Source of the DNA: Mycobacterium sp. DL440
GTDB lineage: Bacteria > Actinomycetota > Actinomycetes > Mycobacteriales > Mycobacteriaceae
Direction of reading: 5' to 3'
Assembly: GCF_011745145.1 (NCBI RefSeq)
Contig: NZ_CP050191.1
Coordinates: forward strand, 3,024,296 to 3,088,295
Length of the DNA stretch: 64,000 bases
Shown here: one piece after another, positions 46,001-56,038 of the stretch
Layout of the letters: each line of letters starts with the position of its first letter
How positions within the stretch are numbered: position 1 is the first letter of the stretch
Notes under the pieces: generated by a model
Seen by the model: only the letters and a program-made list of their open reading frames with translations
Told to the model about the DNA's origin: nothing
Databases searched by the model: none
Program-made: the position numbers and the translations under genes

Positions 46001-47053
46001 ATGACCGCAGTGGGTAGGCCGATTCGGGTCATCCAGTGGACCACCGGCAACATCGGACGACGCTCGCTGCACGCGATCATCGGCCGCGACGACATGGAAC
46101 TGGTCGGCGTGTACGCCCACGGCGCGGACAAGGTCGGTGTCGATGCCGCCGAGTTGGCCGGCTGGCCCGAGCCCACCGGCATCAAGGCCACCAACTCCAT
46201 CGACGATCTGATCGCTCTGAAACCCGACGCCTGCTGCTACAACCCGATCTGGCCCAGCATCGACGAACTGGTCCGCCTCCTGGAGGCCGGGATCAACGTC
46301 TGTTCCAGTGCCGCCTGGATCACCGGCGGCAAGCAATCCCCCGAAGACCGGCAGCGAATCGAGAAGGCTTGCCAGACAGGTAATTCCACGATTTTCGGCA
46401 GCGGGGCCCACCCCGGCTTGACCAACATGATGGGCATGGTGCTGTCCAGCGCATGCGAGAGCGTGGACGAGATCCGGATCACCGAGTCCGTCGACTGTGG
46501 GGTCTACGAATCGGCCGGAACCATGGCCGCGATGGGATTTGGGCAGGATCCCGAGACGCCCGGGCTGGCCGAGAGTGTCCGTCTCGAGAGTGAGGTGTTC
46601 GCCGAGTCGGCGGCGATGATGGCCGACGCCATCGGCGCCAAGCTGGACCGGATCACCTTCGACGTCACGTTCACCGCGGCCACCGATGATTCCGATCTGG
46701 GGTTCATGCAGATCCCCAAGGGCACGGTGGCCAGCGTGTTCGGTTACCACCGCGGCTGGGTGGGCGACAAGAATGTCGTCAGCGTCGGATTCAACTGGAT
46801 CATGGGCAATCACGTCACCCCGCCGAAGCCGGTCGCGCACGGTCACGTGATCCAGGTCTTCGGCGTCCCCAACATGCGCACCGTCGTGTACTGCCTGCCC
46901 TCGAAGGACTGGAGCGAGGTCAGCCTCAACGGGCTCGGCATGATCTACACCGCGCTGCCGGTCACCAATGCGGTGCCCGCCGTGGTGGCCGCGGCGCCCG
47001 GCATCCTCACGCTCAAGGACCTGCCGCCGGTGACCGGCCGGTTCGCCGGCTGA
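46001..47053 (+). CDS. NAD(P)H-dependent oxidoreductase, dihydrodipicolinate reductase-like
   Basis: 350 residues. The N-terminal Rossmann segment is IRVIQWTTGNIGRRSLHAII, and the middle holds FGSGAHPGLTNMMGMVLSS. These are features of the large mycobacterial DapB-like/2,4-diaminopentanoate dehydrogenase-like family, whose substrates are mostly unknown. GGAGG lies 6 nt before ATG 46001. Its end overlaps the convergent regulator gene by 41 bp, within a repeated hairpin sequence. Confidence 0.78.
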   Translation: MTAVGRPIRVIQWTTGNIGRRSLHAIIGRDDMELVGVYAHGADKVGVDAAELAGWPEPTGIKATNSIDDLIALKPDACCYNPIWPSIDELVRLLEAGINVCSSAAWITGGKQSPEDRQRIEKACQTGNSTIFGSGAHPGLTNMMGMVLSSACESVDEIRITESVDCGVYESAGTMAAMGFGQDPETPGLAESVRLESEVFAESAAMMADAIGAKLDRITFDVTFTAATDDSDLGFMQIPKGTVASVFGYHRGWVGDKNVVSVGFNWIMGNHVTPPKPVAHGHVIQVFGVPNMRTVVYCLPSKDWSEVSLNGLGMIYTALPVTNAVPAVVAAAPGILTLKDLPPVTGRFAG

Positions 47054-47387
47054 CGCCCGCCGCGACGTCGGCTCCGCCGACGATGCCCGTTGCGTCGGCT
47101 CCGCCGACGATGGCTCGCAGGGCCGCGACGTGACCGTCGAACGCCACCCGGCCGGCGTCGGTGAGCCTGGCGTGCACCTTGTGGCGGCTTCGGTCTAGGC
47201 GCCGCTCGGTGATCACGTACCCGGCGTTCTCCAGAACCGACAGTTGTTTGGACAACGCCGAATCCGAAAGCCCCAGGGTCTCTTTGAGATAGGAGAACTC
47301 CGCCCAATCCGCGGCAGCCAACATCGCGACCAGAGTCAGCCGCGTGCCGGGGTGAATCAGTTCGTCAAAGCGCGGCACCGTCGTCAT
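47013..47387 (-). CDS. Winged-helix transcriptional regulator
   Basis: 124 residues. FDELIHPGTRLTLVAMLAAADWAEFSYLKETLGLSDSALSKQLSVLENAGYV is the helix-turn-helix of the 'transcriptional regulator' wHTH family related to MarR/PadR. The wing is ITERRLDRSRHKVHARLT. The C-terminus carries an IVGGADATG-type duplication encoded by a 20-bp direct repeat. Its ATG overlaps the membrane-gene stop (ATGA). It probably binds the twin 17-bp operators upstream of the pair. Confidence 0.8.
   Translation of the reverse strand: MTTVPRFDELIHPGTRLTLVAMLAAADWAEFSYLKETLGLSDSALSKQLSVLENAGYVITERRLDRSRHKVHARLTDAGRVAFDGHVAALRAIVGGADATGIVGGADVAAGVSRRTGRSPAAGP
47066..47112. repeat. 20-bp direct repeat with internal hairpins
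   Basis: CGTCGGCTCCGCCGACGATG occurs at 47066-47085 and again, exactly, at 47093-47112. Each copy folds as CGTCGGC-TCC-GCCGACG. It lies in the 3' end of the regulator gene, just after the convergent oxidoreductase stop, so it may also terminate transcription from either side. Confidence 0.7.
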
Positions 47388-47848
47388 GCATTTGTCCAGC
47401 GGCACAGGGTGCGCAGAATCTCGGGGCCGCCCAACCCGACGATCGCGGCGACGAACACCGCCGCGGCAATCCCGGCATGACGGGTTCCGTCGGCATCCAG
47501 CGCCATTCCCACCGCGATCGTCAGGCCGACCAGTGCGATCAGCATGCCGATCACCACCAGCGGTATCCGATGCCAGGCCGTGTCCGCGCTGACCTGCAGG
47601 CGATTGGTCCTGCGGCGGCCGTCCAGACGACGCGAGGCGATCCCGGAGTGAACGGCACCGAACCCGATCGTCGCGGCGATGACGAGCCATTGCGGGCCGA
47701 CATCGCCGATGACCCCGAGAAATACCCAGCCCGCCGCCAAGATCCACCAGTACCACCGGGGCAGGCCGACTTCATCGGCGACCCGCGCCGTGGCGCGGTC
47801 GACAGCATCCAACGCGGCACGCGCATCGGCCGGCGTCGTGTCTCCCAT
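47384..47848 (-). CDS. Membrane protein of a wHTH-membrane pair
   Basis: 154 residues with four hydrophobic spans: YWWILAAGWVFLGVIGDVG, WLVIAATIGFGAVHSG, IPLVVIGMLIALVGLTIAVGM and AAVFVAAIVGLGGPEIL. ATG 47848 is preferred over ATG 47872, because the latter lies inside an operator. Co-transcribed with the winged-helix gene, a common arrangement in which the regulator controls an efflux or sensing membrane partner. Function unknown. Confidence 0.72.
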   Translation of the reverse strand: MGDTTPADARAALDAVDRATARVADEVGLPRWYWWILAAGWVFLGVIGDVGPQWLVIAATIGFGAVHSGIASRRLDGRRRTNRLQVSADTAWHRIPLVVIGMLIALVGLTIAVGMALDADGTRHAGIAAAVFVAAIVGLGGPEILRTLCRWTNA

Positions 47849-47861
47849 GGCTCCATCTCCA

Positions 47862-47904
47862 CTTTCCCACATGGAAAGTAGGATTCACTTTCCAGGTGGG
47901 AAAG
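47862..47904. promoter_or_regulatory. Twin 17-bp operators upstream of the wHTH-membrane pair
   Basis: Site 1, 47862-47878, reads CTTTCCATGTGGGAAAG on the minus strand. Site 2, 47888-47904, reads CTTTCCAGGTGGGAAAG on the plus strand. They match at 16 of 17 positions and each is an inverted repeat CTTTCC-N5-GGAAAG. Their centres are 26 bp apart. They lie just upstream of the operon; binding by its own regulator is inferred. Confidence 0.75.
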
Positions 47905-48024
47905 TCAAGGTTTCACGCGGGATGAAACCGGCTGCGCCGTTTTCCACCAGAGGGTTGTGCGCGCAGTCGATCTACAGCCTTCCGGTAGAAACCGGCGGCA
48001 ATAATCCGGAGATTGCCGGACCTG

Positions 48025-48864
48025 CTAAGCGTCCGCCACAGCGATGCACGCACCGACTGCGCCGCCACCGACATGAACGGCCAGCACCGGGCCCATGTCG
48101 GCTACCGACAGGGACCGCAGGTTCGGTAGCCGGTCGGTGAGTGCCGCTGCGACCTCCTCAGCGCCGTCCGGGTTGTCGACGTGGTGCACGACCACCCGCA
48201 CGGCGCGGTCCCCCGCGGCATCGGCGATCTGATCGACAAGTGCCGCATGGGCTTTCGATATCGTCCGGATCCGCTGCGAGAGCACGAGCCGGCCATCCAC
48301 GTCGAGGCGCAGCAGAGGTTTGAGTGACAGCGCGGTCCCCAGCCACGACGCCGCCGTACCGATCCGGCCGCTGCGTCGCAGATTGTCCAACCGGTGCACG
48401 ACGATGAACGCCTGCCCGCGAGGTACGGCAGCCCGAGCTGCCACCTCGACAGCGTCGAGGGAGTCTCCGCGGCGGGCCGACTCGGCGGCGGCCAGGGCGA
48501 CGAAACCCACGCCCATGGCCGCTGCGCGGGAATTCACCACCCGCACGGCCTGCCCGATCTCACGGGCCACCGCCGCTGCGGTGCTGTAGGTGCTCGACAG
48601 CGCAGCCGAGATGTGGACTGCGACAACACCGTCGCCGTCACTGTCGGCCAGCGCCTGCCGATAGGTGTCGGCGAGATCGGCCGGCGAAGCCCCGGAGGTG
48701 GTGACCCTGGCCCGGTCATGGATGTCCGACGGCATCGGATCGATACCGTCGCGCCAGTCATGACCGTCGTCGAGGATGTGCAACGGCACCTGCCGAATGC
48801 CCCACTTTTCACACAACTCGGGCCGCAACCGCGACGTCGAGTCGGTCACCACCATGACCGCCAT
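48025..48864 (-). CDS. DegV family fatty-acid-binding protein
   Basis: 279 residues, Rv2417c-like. MAVMVVTDSTSRL at the N-terminus, TSGASPADLADTYRQAL, VAVHISAALSSTYSTAAAVA and the C-terminal MGPVLAVHVGGGAVG are the lipid-contacting DegV segments. DegV/FakB proteins carry fatty acids for phosphorylation by FakA or bind other lipids. No FakA kinase is adjacent. First gene after octT in the same direction, 2 bp apart. Confidence 0.85.
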   Translation of the reverse strand: MAVMVVTDSTSRLRPELCEKWGIRQVPLHILDDGHDWRDGIDPMPSDIHDRARVTTSGASPADLADTYRQALADSDGDGVVAVHISAALSSTYSTAAAVAREIGQAVRVVNSRAAAMGVGFVALAAAESARRGDSLDAVEVAARAAVPRGQAFIVVHRLDNLRRSGRIGTAASWLGTALSLKPLLRLDVDGRLVLSQRIRTISKAHAALVDQIADAAGDRAVRVVVHHVDNPDGAEEVAAALTDRLPNLRSLSVADMGPVLAVHVGGGAVGACIAVADA

Positions 48865-48866
48865 CG

Positions 48867-49616
48867 TCAGTCGGTGGAATCCAGTTGTGGCACACCGGCC
48901 TCGGCCAGACCCTTGAGCATCAGCTCGGCTACCGCCCGGTGGGCTTCGAAATTCCAGTGGATGCCGTCGGGATTGCCTCGTCCGCCCAGCACCTCGTCGG
49001 CCACCGCGGCCTTGAGGTCCACCAACGCCACGTCATGCTCGGCCGCCCAGTCCGTGATCGCCTTCACCGTGGGCTCACGACCGTGATGGGCCTTGCCGTA
49101 CGTGTCGGCGATGTGCACCGACGGCAGCGAGGCCACCACCGGAATGCCCGGCCGGTTGAAATCGATGGCGTTGCGTGTCATCTCGAGGTACTCGACCGTC
49201 ACGTGCGGGGGCAGCGCCGATCGGGCGATCGGCGACAACCGGGGTTGGAGCCAGCCGTAGCCGTCGCGTGCCCACCGACGCAGCCACGCCGGACGCATGT
49301 AGCGGATCGACTCGCGCAGCGCCGTCGGCAACGGCGAGGGCAGCGAATCCATGCCGCTGGTGGCGAAGACCACCGCGCCGGCACGCGGTAGCGCGGCCCA
49401 CGCCCGTGGATCCTGGGTCGAAGCCCACCAGACGTCGCGGCAGGTCCAGCCGATCCGGCCGATGAGTTCCACGTCCCAGCCGAGCTGCTCGGCCACGATG
49501 TTGGGCCAGATCCGCGGATCATCGGACGGCAGACCGCCGGTCGGGCCGAAATAGGACAGCGAGTCGCAGAACACCAGCAGCACCGGCCTGCGGTCAGGCA
49601 CGCGATCAGAGGACAT
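48867..49616 (-). CDS. octT: Diglucosylglycerate octanoyltransferase (SGNH fold)
   Basis: 249 residues, equivalent to Rv2418c. SGNH-hydrolase blocks: [12 protein letters not shown] with the nucleophile Ser, [12 protein letters not shown], and [20 protein letters not shown] with the Asp-x-x-His pair. OctT acylates diglucosylglycerate, an early intermediate of methylglucose lipopolysaccharides that modulate fatty acid synthase. ATG 49616 starts 11 bp inside gpgP, whose product works in the same pathway. Confidence 0.87.
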   Translation of the reverse strand: MSSDRVPDRRPVLLVFCDSLSYFGPTGGLPSDDPRIWPNIVAEQLGWDVELIGRIGWTCRDVWWASTQDPRAWAALPRAGAVVFATSGMDSLPSPLPTALRESIRYMRPAWLRRWARDGYGWLQPRLSPIARSALPPHVTVEYLEMTRNAIDFNRPGIPVVASLPSVHIADTYGKAHHGREPTVKAITDWAAEHDVALVDLKAAVADEVLGGRGNPDGIHWNFEAHRAVAELMLKGLAEAGVPQLDSTD

Positions 49617-50292
49617 CGTTGGCCACCTGCGCCGAGGCATTCCACACGTCCAGCCGCCAGCGGATCGAGTCCAAGTCCGGCACATCGCCGGAACCGCCTG
49701 ACTCGTCGGAATGTCCCGACAGCTGAACCCAACTGGCATTACCCATGCCGCCGAGCACCGGCCAGTTGTCCACCGGCAGGCCGAGCAGCCCGGCGGTCAG
49801 CGCCGCGATCAGCCCTCCGTGAGCCACTAGTACGACGGGGCGGTCCGATCCATCCAGGCCCCACTCCTGTTGTCCGGCAACGAGTTCGGTGACCACCGGA
49901 ACACTGCGGTCAGCCACGTCGACACGGCTCTCACCACCATGCGGTGCCCACCGCGCGTCCTCACGCCAGGCCGCGCGAGCGCCCGGGGCCGCCGTGTCCA
50001 CCTCCTGGTGGGTCAAACCCTGCCAGTCCCCCAGATGCGTCTCACGCAACCGCTTGTCCACGGCTACCGGGATCCCCGCGCGGTCACCGAGGGTCATCGC
50101 GGTGTCCAGGGCACGCTTGAGGTCCGAGGACACGATCAACAACGGTTGACGCTTGGCCAGCACCTCGGCCGCCGCGGCAGCCTGGTCGCGGCCCAGATCG
50201 GACAACTCGGTGTCGAGCTGACCCTGCATCCGACTGCCCGCGTTGTATTCGGTCTGGCCATGGCGCAGCAGCACCAGCCGACGCACCCTCAT
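49606..50292 (-). CDS. gpgP: Glucosyl-3-phosphoglycerate phosphatase
   Basis: 228 residues of the histidine phosphatase superfamily. [19 protein letters not shown] holds the phospho-accepting His and Arg; ETHLGDWQG and [11 protein letters not shown] hold the acid Glu and second His. It removes phosphate from glucosyl-3-phosphoglycerate in methylglucose lipopolysaccharide synthesis (Rv2419c). ATG 50292 begins [12 protein letters not shown], standard for the family. Confidence 0.88.
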   Translation of the reverse strand: MRVRRLVLLRHGQTEYNAGSRMQGQLDTELSDLGRDQAAAAAEVLAKRQPLLIVSSDLKRALDTAMTLGDRAGIPVAVDKRLRETHLGDWQGLTHQEVDTAAPGARAAWREDARWAPHGGESRVDVADRSVPVVTELVAGQQEWGLDGSDRPVVLVAHGGLIAALTAGLLGLPVDNWPVLGGMGNASWVQLSGHSDESGGSGDVPDLDSIRWRLDVWNASAQVANDVL

Positions 50293-50299
50293 CGCGCCC

Positions 50300-50677
50300 T
50301 CATTCGTCGACCTCGGGCGTTTCCAGCTCCACCGGAACCGCCGGGCAGTCACGCCACAGCCGTTCCAGGGCGTAGAACTCCCGCTCGTCCTGATGCTGGA
50401 TGTGCACGACGATGTCCACGTAATCGAGCAGCGTCCAGCGCCCCTCCCGGGTGCCCTCGCGCCGGGCGGGCTTGTAGCCGGCCAGGCGCATCTTGTCCTC
50501 GACCTCGTCGACGATCGCGTTGACCTGACGCTCGTTGGAGGCCGACGCGATCACAAAGCAGTCGGTGATCACAAGCTGGCCCGACACATCGATGACCACC
50601 ACATCGTCGGCCAACTTGGCCGCGGCGGCCTGGGCGGCCACCGTCGCCATGGCGACAGCTTCTTCGGTAGCGCTCAT
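50300..50677 (-). CDS. rsfS: Ribosome silencing factor RsfS
   Basis: 125 residues. [43 protein letters not shown] and [28 protein letters not shown] are characteristic. It binds L14 (uL14) to keep subunits apart during starvation. The ATG overlaps the nadD stop by 4 nt, a very common pairing. Confidence 0.93.
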   Translation of the reverse strand: MSATEEAVAMATVAAQAAAAKLADDVVVIDVSGQLVITDCFVIASASNERQVNAIVDEVEDKMRLAGYKPARREGTREGRWTLLDYVDIVVHIQHQDEREFYALERLWRDCPAVPVELETPEVDE

Positions 50678-51321
50678 CGAACCGGCTCCATGATGTGTTC
50701 ACCCTTCCCGTCTGCGGAGTACAACCCGCGTTTGGTCACGTACTGCACGACGCCGTCGGGCACCAGGTACCAGATCGGCCGGCCTTCGGAGGCCCGCCTA
50801 CGGCAGTCGCTGGACGAGATGGCCAACGCGGGCACCTCGACCAATGTCAATGTGTCAGGCGGCAGCTCACGCAGCGCCGCCTCGATATGTTCACCGTCCA
50901 GCTCATAGCCTGGCCGGCTCACGCCGACGAACCTCGCCATGGAGAACAGGTCCTCCCAGTTCTGCCAGGACAGGATCGAGGCCAGGGCATCGGCTCCGGT
51001 GATGAAGTACAAGTCGGACTCGGCGTTGAGGTCACGCAGATCTCGCAAGGTGTCCTTGGTGTAGGTCGCCCCGCCCCGGTCGATATCGACCCGGCTGACC
51101 GAGAACCTCGGGTTGGACGCGGTGGCGATCACCGTCATCAGATACCGGTCCTCAGGAGCACTGACCCGCCGGTCGTGTTTCTGCCACGGCTGACCGGTCG
51201 GGACGAACACCACCTCGTCGAGCTCGAACAGGTCGGCCACCTCACTGGCGGCAACCAGGTGCCCGTTGTGAATGGGATCGAACGTCCCACCCATCACACC
51301 CAGCCTGCGCCGTCTTGCCAC
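50674..51321 (-). CDS. nadD: Nicotinate-nucleotide adenylyltransferase
   Basis: 215 residues. The nucleotidyltransferase motif [18 protein letters not shown] and the C-terminal [24 protein letters not shown] are diagnostic. It converts NaMN to NaAD, the step before NadE, also in this window. GTG 51321 puts the motif ~8 residues from the N-terminus as in relatives; GTG 51360 would add 13 residues. No Shine-Dalgarno decides between them. Confidence 0.9.
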   Translation of the reverse strand: MARRRRLGVMGGTFDPIHNGHLVAASEVADLFELDEVVFVPTGQPWQKHDRRVSAPEDRYLMTVIATASNPRFSVSRVDIDRGGATYTKDTLRDLRDLNAESDLYFITGADALASILSWQNWEDLFSMARFVGVSRPGYELDGEHIEAALRELPPDTLTLVEVPALAISSSDCRRRASEGRPIWYLVPDGVVQYVTKRGLYSADGKGEHIMEPVR

Positions 51322-51403
51322 AAAGAGGCAGCTTACGGGAGCGTTGACGTGCGTCGGCACCCGTGCGAAGGCTGCGGCACGGGGCGAGTGGGTTGCGCGG
51401 TGC

Positions 51404-52858
51404 TCAGACCGGCAGCAACCCGTCGATCACCGCGGCCAACTGCTTGGCCGAGCGGCACTCGTGCATCGGGATGGTTTCGAGGTATTTGGGAACCGCAGAA
51501 TCCCCGCTGCCCCACAGGTGCTTGGGCTCCGGGTTGAGCCAGTGCGCGTGCCGGCTGGCCGACACCATGTGTCCGAGCAGCTCCGTCTCGGGGTTGCGGT
51601 AGTTGTTCCGGCCGTCGCCCAGCACCAGCAGCGAGCTGCGCGGGGACAACACATTGGGGTACTTGTCCAGGAAAGACACGAACGCGTGCCCGTAGTCGGA
51701 GTGCCCGTCGCGGGTGTAGACACCGGCCTCGCGGGTGATGCGCTGCACCGCGACCGCCAGATCGGCCTCCGGACCGAACATGTCGGTGACCTCGTCGGTG
51801 GTGTCTATAAAAGCGAAGACACGAACCCGGGAGAACTGCTGACGCAGTGCCGAGACCAGCATCAGCGTGAAGTGGCTGAACCCGGCCACCGACCCCGACA
51901 CATCGCAGAGCACCACGAGTTCCGGACGGGCCGGATGCGGCTTCTTGAGCACGACGTCGATGGGCACACCGCCGGTGGACATCGACTTACGCAGCGTCTT
52001 GCGAAGGTCGATCTCCCCGGACCGGGACCGCCGGCGCCGGGCCGCCAGCCGCGTCGCCAATGTGCGCGCCAGCGGCTGCACGGTCTTGCGCATCTGGCGG
52101 AGCTGCTCGCCGGAGGCCCGCAAAAACTCGACGTTCTCGGCCAGCTGCGGCACCCCGTACATCTGTACGTGGTCACGGCCCAACTGCTCGGCGGTGCGCC
52201 GCTTGGTCTCGGACTCAACCATCTTGCGCAGCTGGGTGATGCGCTGGGCGGCCAGCGCCTTGGCGATCTCTTCCTGGGTCGGTGTGGGCTCCTCGCCGTA
52301 GGGGGCGAGGAGCCCGGCCAGCAGCCGGCCCTCCAGATCGTCGAGGCTCATGGCCTTGAGCGCCTGATACGACGAGTACGATGGGCCGCGGCTGGAGTTG
52401 TAGCGACCGTAGGCCTCGACGATCCGCGCGATCATCGCCGCCATCCGGTCGTCGAGATTGGCCAGATCCTCGTTGTCGGCCAGCATCTGCACCAACGCGT
52501 CGCGCATCGCCTCGATGTCCTCGGGCGGCAGTTGGAGCCGATCCTCACCACCGGTGTCTGCCTCGTCCTCGTCCGAGAGCACGGTGCGTGCGCCCAGTGC
52601 GGCCGGGAAGAACAGGTCGAACATCGCGTCGTAGGTCTCACGGTGGTCGGGGCGCCGAAGCACCGCGCACGCAATGCCCTCGCGCAGCGCTTCACGATTG
52701 CCCAACCCGAGCACGGTGATCACCCGGCCGGCGTCCACGGTTTCCGACGGCCCGACCGAGATTCCTTGCCCGCGAAGGGCTTCGACGAACTCTACGAGGT
52801 GCCCGGGCAGGCCGTGCGGGGCCAGCGGCTGGGGCGGTCGAACCCGGCGGGGCACCAC
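51404..52858 (-). CDS. VWA-domain protein (CoxE-like, Rv2425c)
   Basis: 484 residues. The C-terminal von Willebrand A domain has the metal-site [16 protein letters not shown] (DxSxS), with Thr and Asp positions later in [10 protein letters not shown] and [11 protein letters not shown]. The N-terminal half is helical and charged. Such proteins work with MoxR ATPases, encoded 13 bp upstream, to insert cofactors or remodel a target complex. The target is unknown here. Confidence 0.85.
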   Translation of the reverse strand: MVPRRVRPPQPLAPHGLPGHLVEFVEALRGQGISVGPSETVDAGRVITVLGLGNREALREGIACAVLRRPDHRETYDAMFDLFFPAALGARTVLSDEDEADTGGEDRLQLPPEDIEAMRDALVQMLADNEDLANLDDRMAAMIARIVEAYGRYNSSRGPSYSSYQALKAMSLDDLEGRLLAGLLAPYGEEPTPTQEEIAKALAAQRITQLRKMVESETKRRTAEQLGRDHVQMYGVPQLAENVEFLRASGEQLRQMRKTVQPLARTLATRLAARRRRSRSGEIDLRKTLRKSMSTGGVPIDVVLKKPHPARPELVVLCDVSGSVAGFSHFTLMLVSALRQQFSRVRVFAFIDTTDEVTDMFGPEADLAVAVQRITREAGVYTRDGHSDYGHAFVSFLDKYPNVLSPRSSLLVLGDGRNNYRNPETELLGHMVSASRHAHWLNPEPKHLWGSGDSAVPKYLETIPMHECRSAKQLAAVIDGLLPV

Positions 52859-52871
52859 TAGTTCAGCCCCA

Positions 52872-53759
52872 TCAGTTCAGCTTCAGTTCGCCGGCCGCTT
52901 TGACCTGGTCGGACTGGTGTTTGAGCACCACACCGAGGGTGGCGGCGATCATCTCGTCGTCGATGGTGTCCAGGCCGAGGGCCAGGACGGTGCGGCCCCA
53001 GTCGATCGTCTCGGCGACCGACGGCACCTTCTTGAGCTGCATAGCGCGCATCACCCCGATGATCCGCACCAGCTCTCCTGCGATGCGCTCGGGCAGTTCG
53101 GGTACCCGGGACAGCAGGATGCGGCGCTCCAGGTCCGGGTCGGGGAAGTCGATGTGCAGGAACAGGCAGCGACGCTTGAGCGCCTCGGAGAGCTCACGGG
53201 TGGCATTCGAGGTGAGCAGCACGAACGGCGGCCGCTCCGCGGTGATCGTGCCGAGTTCGGGGACGGTCACGGCGAAGTCGGAGAGCACTTCCAGCAGCAG
53301 GCCCTCTATCTCGATGTCTGCCTTGTCCGTCTCGTCGATCAGCAGCACGGTCGGGTCGGTGCGCTTGATCGCGGTGAGCAGCGGGCGGGCCAGCAGGAAC
53401 TCCTCGCTGAACACGTCCATCTTGGTCTGGTCCCAGTCGCCGCCGTTCGCGCTCTGTCCGGCCTGGATCCGCAGGATCTGCTTGGCGTGGTTCCACTCGT
53501 AGAGCGCGCGGGCCTCGTCGACGCCCTCGTAGCACTGCAACCGCACGAGTTCGGAGCCTGTGGTCGCGGCCACCGCGCGGGCCAGCTCGGTCTTGCCGAC
53601 ACCCGCAGGCCCCTCCACGAGCAATGGCTTGCCCAGCCGGTCGGCGAGGAAAACCGCTGTCGCGGTGGCGGTATCGGGCAGGTAGCCGGTCTCCGCCAAG
53701 CGCCGCGCGACATCGTCGATGTCGGTGAACAACGGAGCGGGGCGAGCGGGCACGCTCAT
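52872..53759 (-). CDS. MoxR-family AAA+ ATPase
   Basis: 295 residues, equivalent to Rv2426c. Walker A is LLVEGPAGVGKTELARAVA, Walker B TVLLIDETDKADIEIEG, sensor 1 FVLLTSNATRELSEAL and Arg finger region LKRRCLFLHIDFPD. Partner of the downstream VWA protein. MoxR-VWA pairs act as chaperones. Confidence 0.9.
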   Translation of the reverse strand: MSVPARPAPLFTDIDDVARRLAETGYLPDTATATAVFLADRLGKPLLVEGPAGVGKTELARAVAATTGSELVRLQCYEGVDEARALYEWNHAKQILRIQAGQSANGGDWDQTKMDVFSEEFLLARPLLTAIKRTDPTVLLIDETDKADIEIEGLLLEVLSDFAVTVPELGTITAERPPFVLLTSNATRELSEALKRRCLFLHIDFPDPDLERRILLSRVPELPERIAGELVRIIGVMRAMQLKKVPSVAETIDWGRTVLALGLDTIDDEMIAATLGVVLKHQSDQVKAAGELKLN

Positions 53760-53789
53760 GTGGTCTCCTGGTCTCTATCTGGTCGGCGG

Positions 53790-55049
53790 CTAAGCCGGGC
53801 GGGTCTGACCGTCTCCCCACACGATCCATTTGGTCGAGGTCAGTTCGGGCAGGCCCATCGGTCCGCGGGCATGCAGCTTCTGAGTGGAGATGCCGATCTC
53901 TGCGCCGAAACCGAACTGCTCTCCGTCGGTGAACGCGGTGGACGCGTTGACCATCACCGCGGCCGCGTCCACCTGTTCGGTGAAGCGCTGGGCCGCAGCA
54001 AGATCCGTTGTCACGATGGCCTCGGTGTGACCCGTGCCGTACTCGTTGATGTGGGCGATCGCGGCGTCGAGCCCGTCGACCACCGCGACGGCGATGTCCA
54101 TCGAGAGGAACTCTGTGTGCAACTCTTCGTCGGTGGGGTCGGCGTGCACGGTCACCCCGGCCTCGCGCAGCGCGGCGGTCAGCCTGGGCAGCGCGCTCGC
54201 CTTCAGCGCCTCGTCCACCAGCAGGGTCTCGGCGGCATTGCAGACGCTGGGACGCCGGGTCTTGGAGTTCAGCAGGATCTTCTCGGCCAGGACGATATCG
54301 GCCGAGGAATGAACGTAGACATGACAATTGCCGACACCGGTCTCAATGGTGGGCACCTGCGCGTCGCGCACCACGGCCTCGATCAGCCCGGCTCCCCCGC
54401 GCGGGATCACCACGTCGACCAGGCCCCGGGCCTGGATCAGGTGGGTGACACTGGCACGGTCGTGACTGGGCAGCAACTGCACCGCGTCGGTCGGCAGGCC
54501 CACCGACTCCAGCGCCGACCGCAGGGCGGTCACCAGTGCCTGATTGGACCGGGCCGCCGACGAACTGCCGCGCAGCAGAGCGGCGTTGCCGGATTTCAGG
54601 GTGAGACCGAACGCGTCCACCGTGACGTTGGGGCGGCCCTCGTAGACCATGCCGACCACGCCGAGCGGCACCCGCTGCTGACGCAGCTGCAGCCCATTGG
54701 CCAGGGTGCGGCCCTGCAGTACCTCGCCGACCGGATCGGGTAACCCGGCGACCTGGCGCAGCCCGGCCGCGATGCCGTCGACCCGCTGCGGGTTGAGCGC
54801 CAGGCGGTCGAGCATTGCCTCGGGGGTTCCGGCCTGCCGGGCGGCCTCGACATCGGCCGCGTTGGCGGCCAGGATCGCGCCGACGGCGGCCAGCACGCTG
54901 TCGGCAGCGGCATGCAGCGCACGGTTCTTGGTCTCGGCGCTCAGGGTGCCCAGGGCGCGGGCGGCGACGCGGGCACGACGTGCGGCCCCGTGCACCTGCT
55001 CGCGCAGGTCTGCTTGCGGCACCGCCGGCGACTGCGTCTGAACGCTCAT
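53790..55049 (-). CDS. proA: Gamma-glutamyl phosphate reductase
   Basis: 419 residues, aldehyde-dehydrogenase fold; second step of proline synthesis. The catalytic Cys is in [48 protein letters not shown] and the C-terminal [19 protein letters not shown] are conserved. ATG 55049 is followed by a short polar leader. Equivalent to Rv2427c. Confidence 0.95.
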   Translation of the reverse strand: MSVQTQSPAVPQADLREQVHGAARRARVAARALGTLSAETKNRALHAAADSVLAAVGAILAANAADVEAARQAGTPEAMLDRLALNPQRVDGIAAGLRQVAGLPDPVGEVLQGRTLANGLQLRQQRVPLGVVGMVYEGRPNVTVDAFGLTLKSGNAALLRGSSSAARSNQALVTALRSALESVGLPTDAVQLLPSHDRASVTHLIQARGLVDVVIPRGGAGLIEAVVRDAQVPTIETGVGNCHVYVHSSADIVLAEKILLNSKTRRPSVCNAAETLLVDEALKASALPRLTAALREAGVTVHADPTDEELHTEFLSMDIAVAVVDGLDAAIAHINEYGTGHTEAIVTTDLAAAQRFTEQVDAAAVMVNASTAFTDGEQFGFGAEIGISTQKLHARGPMGLPELTSTKWIVWGDGQTRPA

Positions 55050-55133
55050 CTAGCCAGCGTATCGGACCTGTTGACGCCCTTCGACAGGTGTCAGGCGCCC
55101 TAGGACGAGCACGCCGGGCTAGCCTTTTCGTTT

Positions 55134-55994
55134 ATGGCCGCTGCGCGGGTTTGCGTCGTCGGAAGCATCAACGCCGACCTCACGTTCACCGTCGGCGCGC
55201 TGCCGCGTCCAGGACAGACGGTGCTCGCGTCGTCGCTGGCGTCCGCGCCCGGCGGCAAGGGCGGTAACCAGGCGGTGGCGGCCGCGCGGGCCGGCGCCGA
55301 GGTCGCGCTGGTGGCCGCAGTCGGCGACGATGCCTCCGCGACAAACCTGCGGGAACATCTCCGGGTCAACGGGGTGGCGACCGATTCCGTGACGTGCGTA
55401 CCCGGTCCGAGCGGATCGGCCGCGATCCTGGTCGACACGGTCGGCGAGAACTGCATCGTGGTGGCACCGGGCGCGAACGCCCGTCTCGAAGTGGATTCCG
55501 CCGCAGCGCGCACGGCCATCGTCTGGAGCGAGGTCGTGTTGATCCAGTTGGAGATCCCGGTGGCGACGGCGATCGCGGCGACCCGGCTGGCCAAGGCCGC
55601 GGGGGCGGTAGTGATGCTCAACGCCTCACCGGGAGGTACCGCCGCCCATCAGCTGCTCGCCTTGTCGGAACTGGTCGACGTGGTGGTGGTGAACGAGACC
55701 GAGGCAGCCGAGTGGCATTGGCCGGTGCGACATCTGGTGATCACCCGGGGCGCACGAGGGGCCAGCTACGTGGGCACCGACGAACGCTTTGACGTGCCGG
55801 CACCCGCGGTGCGGGCGCTGGACACCGCCGGCGCCGGGGACGTGTTCGCCGGGGTGTTGGCCGCCGCCTGGACCGCCGGCCACGAGTCGGCGCTGCGGCG
55901 CGCGTGTGCGGCAGGGGCGTTGGCCACCTTGGTACGCGGGGCCGGCGATTGCGCCCCGTCGGCTGCCGACATCGACGCCGTCCTGACGCACTGA
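55134..55994 (+). CDS. rbsK: Ribokinase (PfkB family)
   Basis: 286 residues, equivalent to Rv2436. PfkB signature 1 is GGKGGNQAVAAARAGAEVAL and signature 2 DTAGAGDVFAGVLAAA with the catalytic Asp. VCVVGSINADLTFTVGALPRPGQTV is typical of ribokinases. Phosphorylates ribose or a related sugar. Divergent from proA across an 84-bp gap with nothing else visible. Confidence 0.86.
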   Translation: MAAARVCVVGSINADLTFTVGALPRPGQTVLASSLASAPGGKGGNQAVAAARAGAEVALVAAVGDDASATNLREHLRVNGVATDSVTCVPGPSGSAAILVDTVGENCIVVAPGANARLEVDSAAARTAIVWSEVVLIQLEIPVATAIAATRLAKAAGAVVMLNASPGGTAAHQLLALSELVDVVVVNETEAAEWHWPVRHLVITRGARGASYVGTDERFDVPAPAVRALDTAGAGDVFAGVLAAAWTAGHESALRRACAAGALATLVRGAGDCAPSAADIDAVLTH

Positions 55995-56038
55995 GCCAGT
56001 CAACTGAGGCCGATACCGTTGGGGTTATAGTCGCCGCC

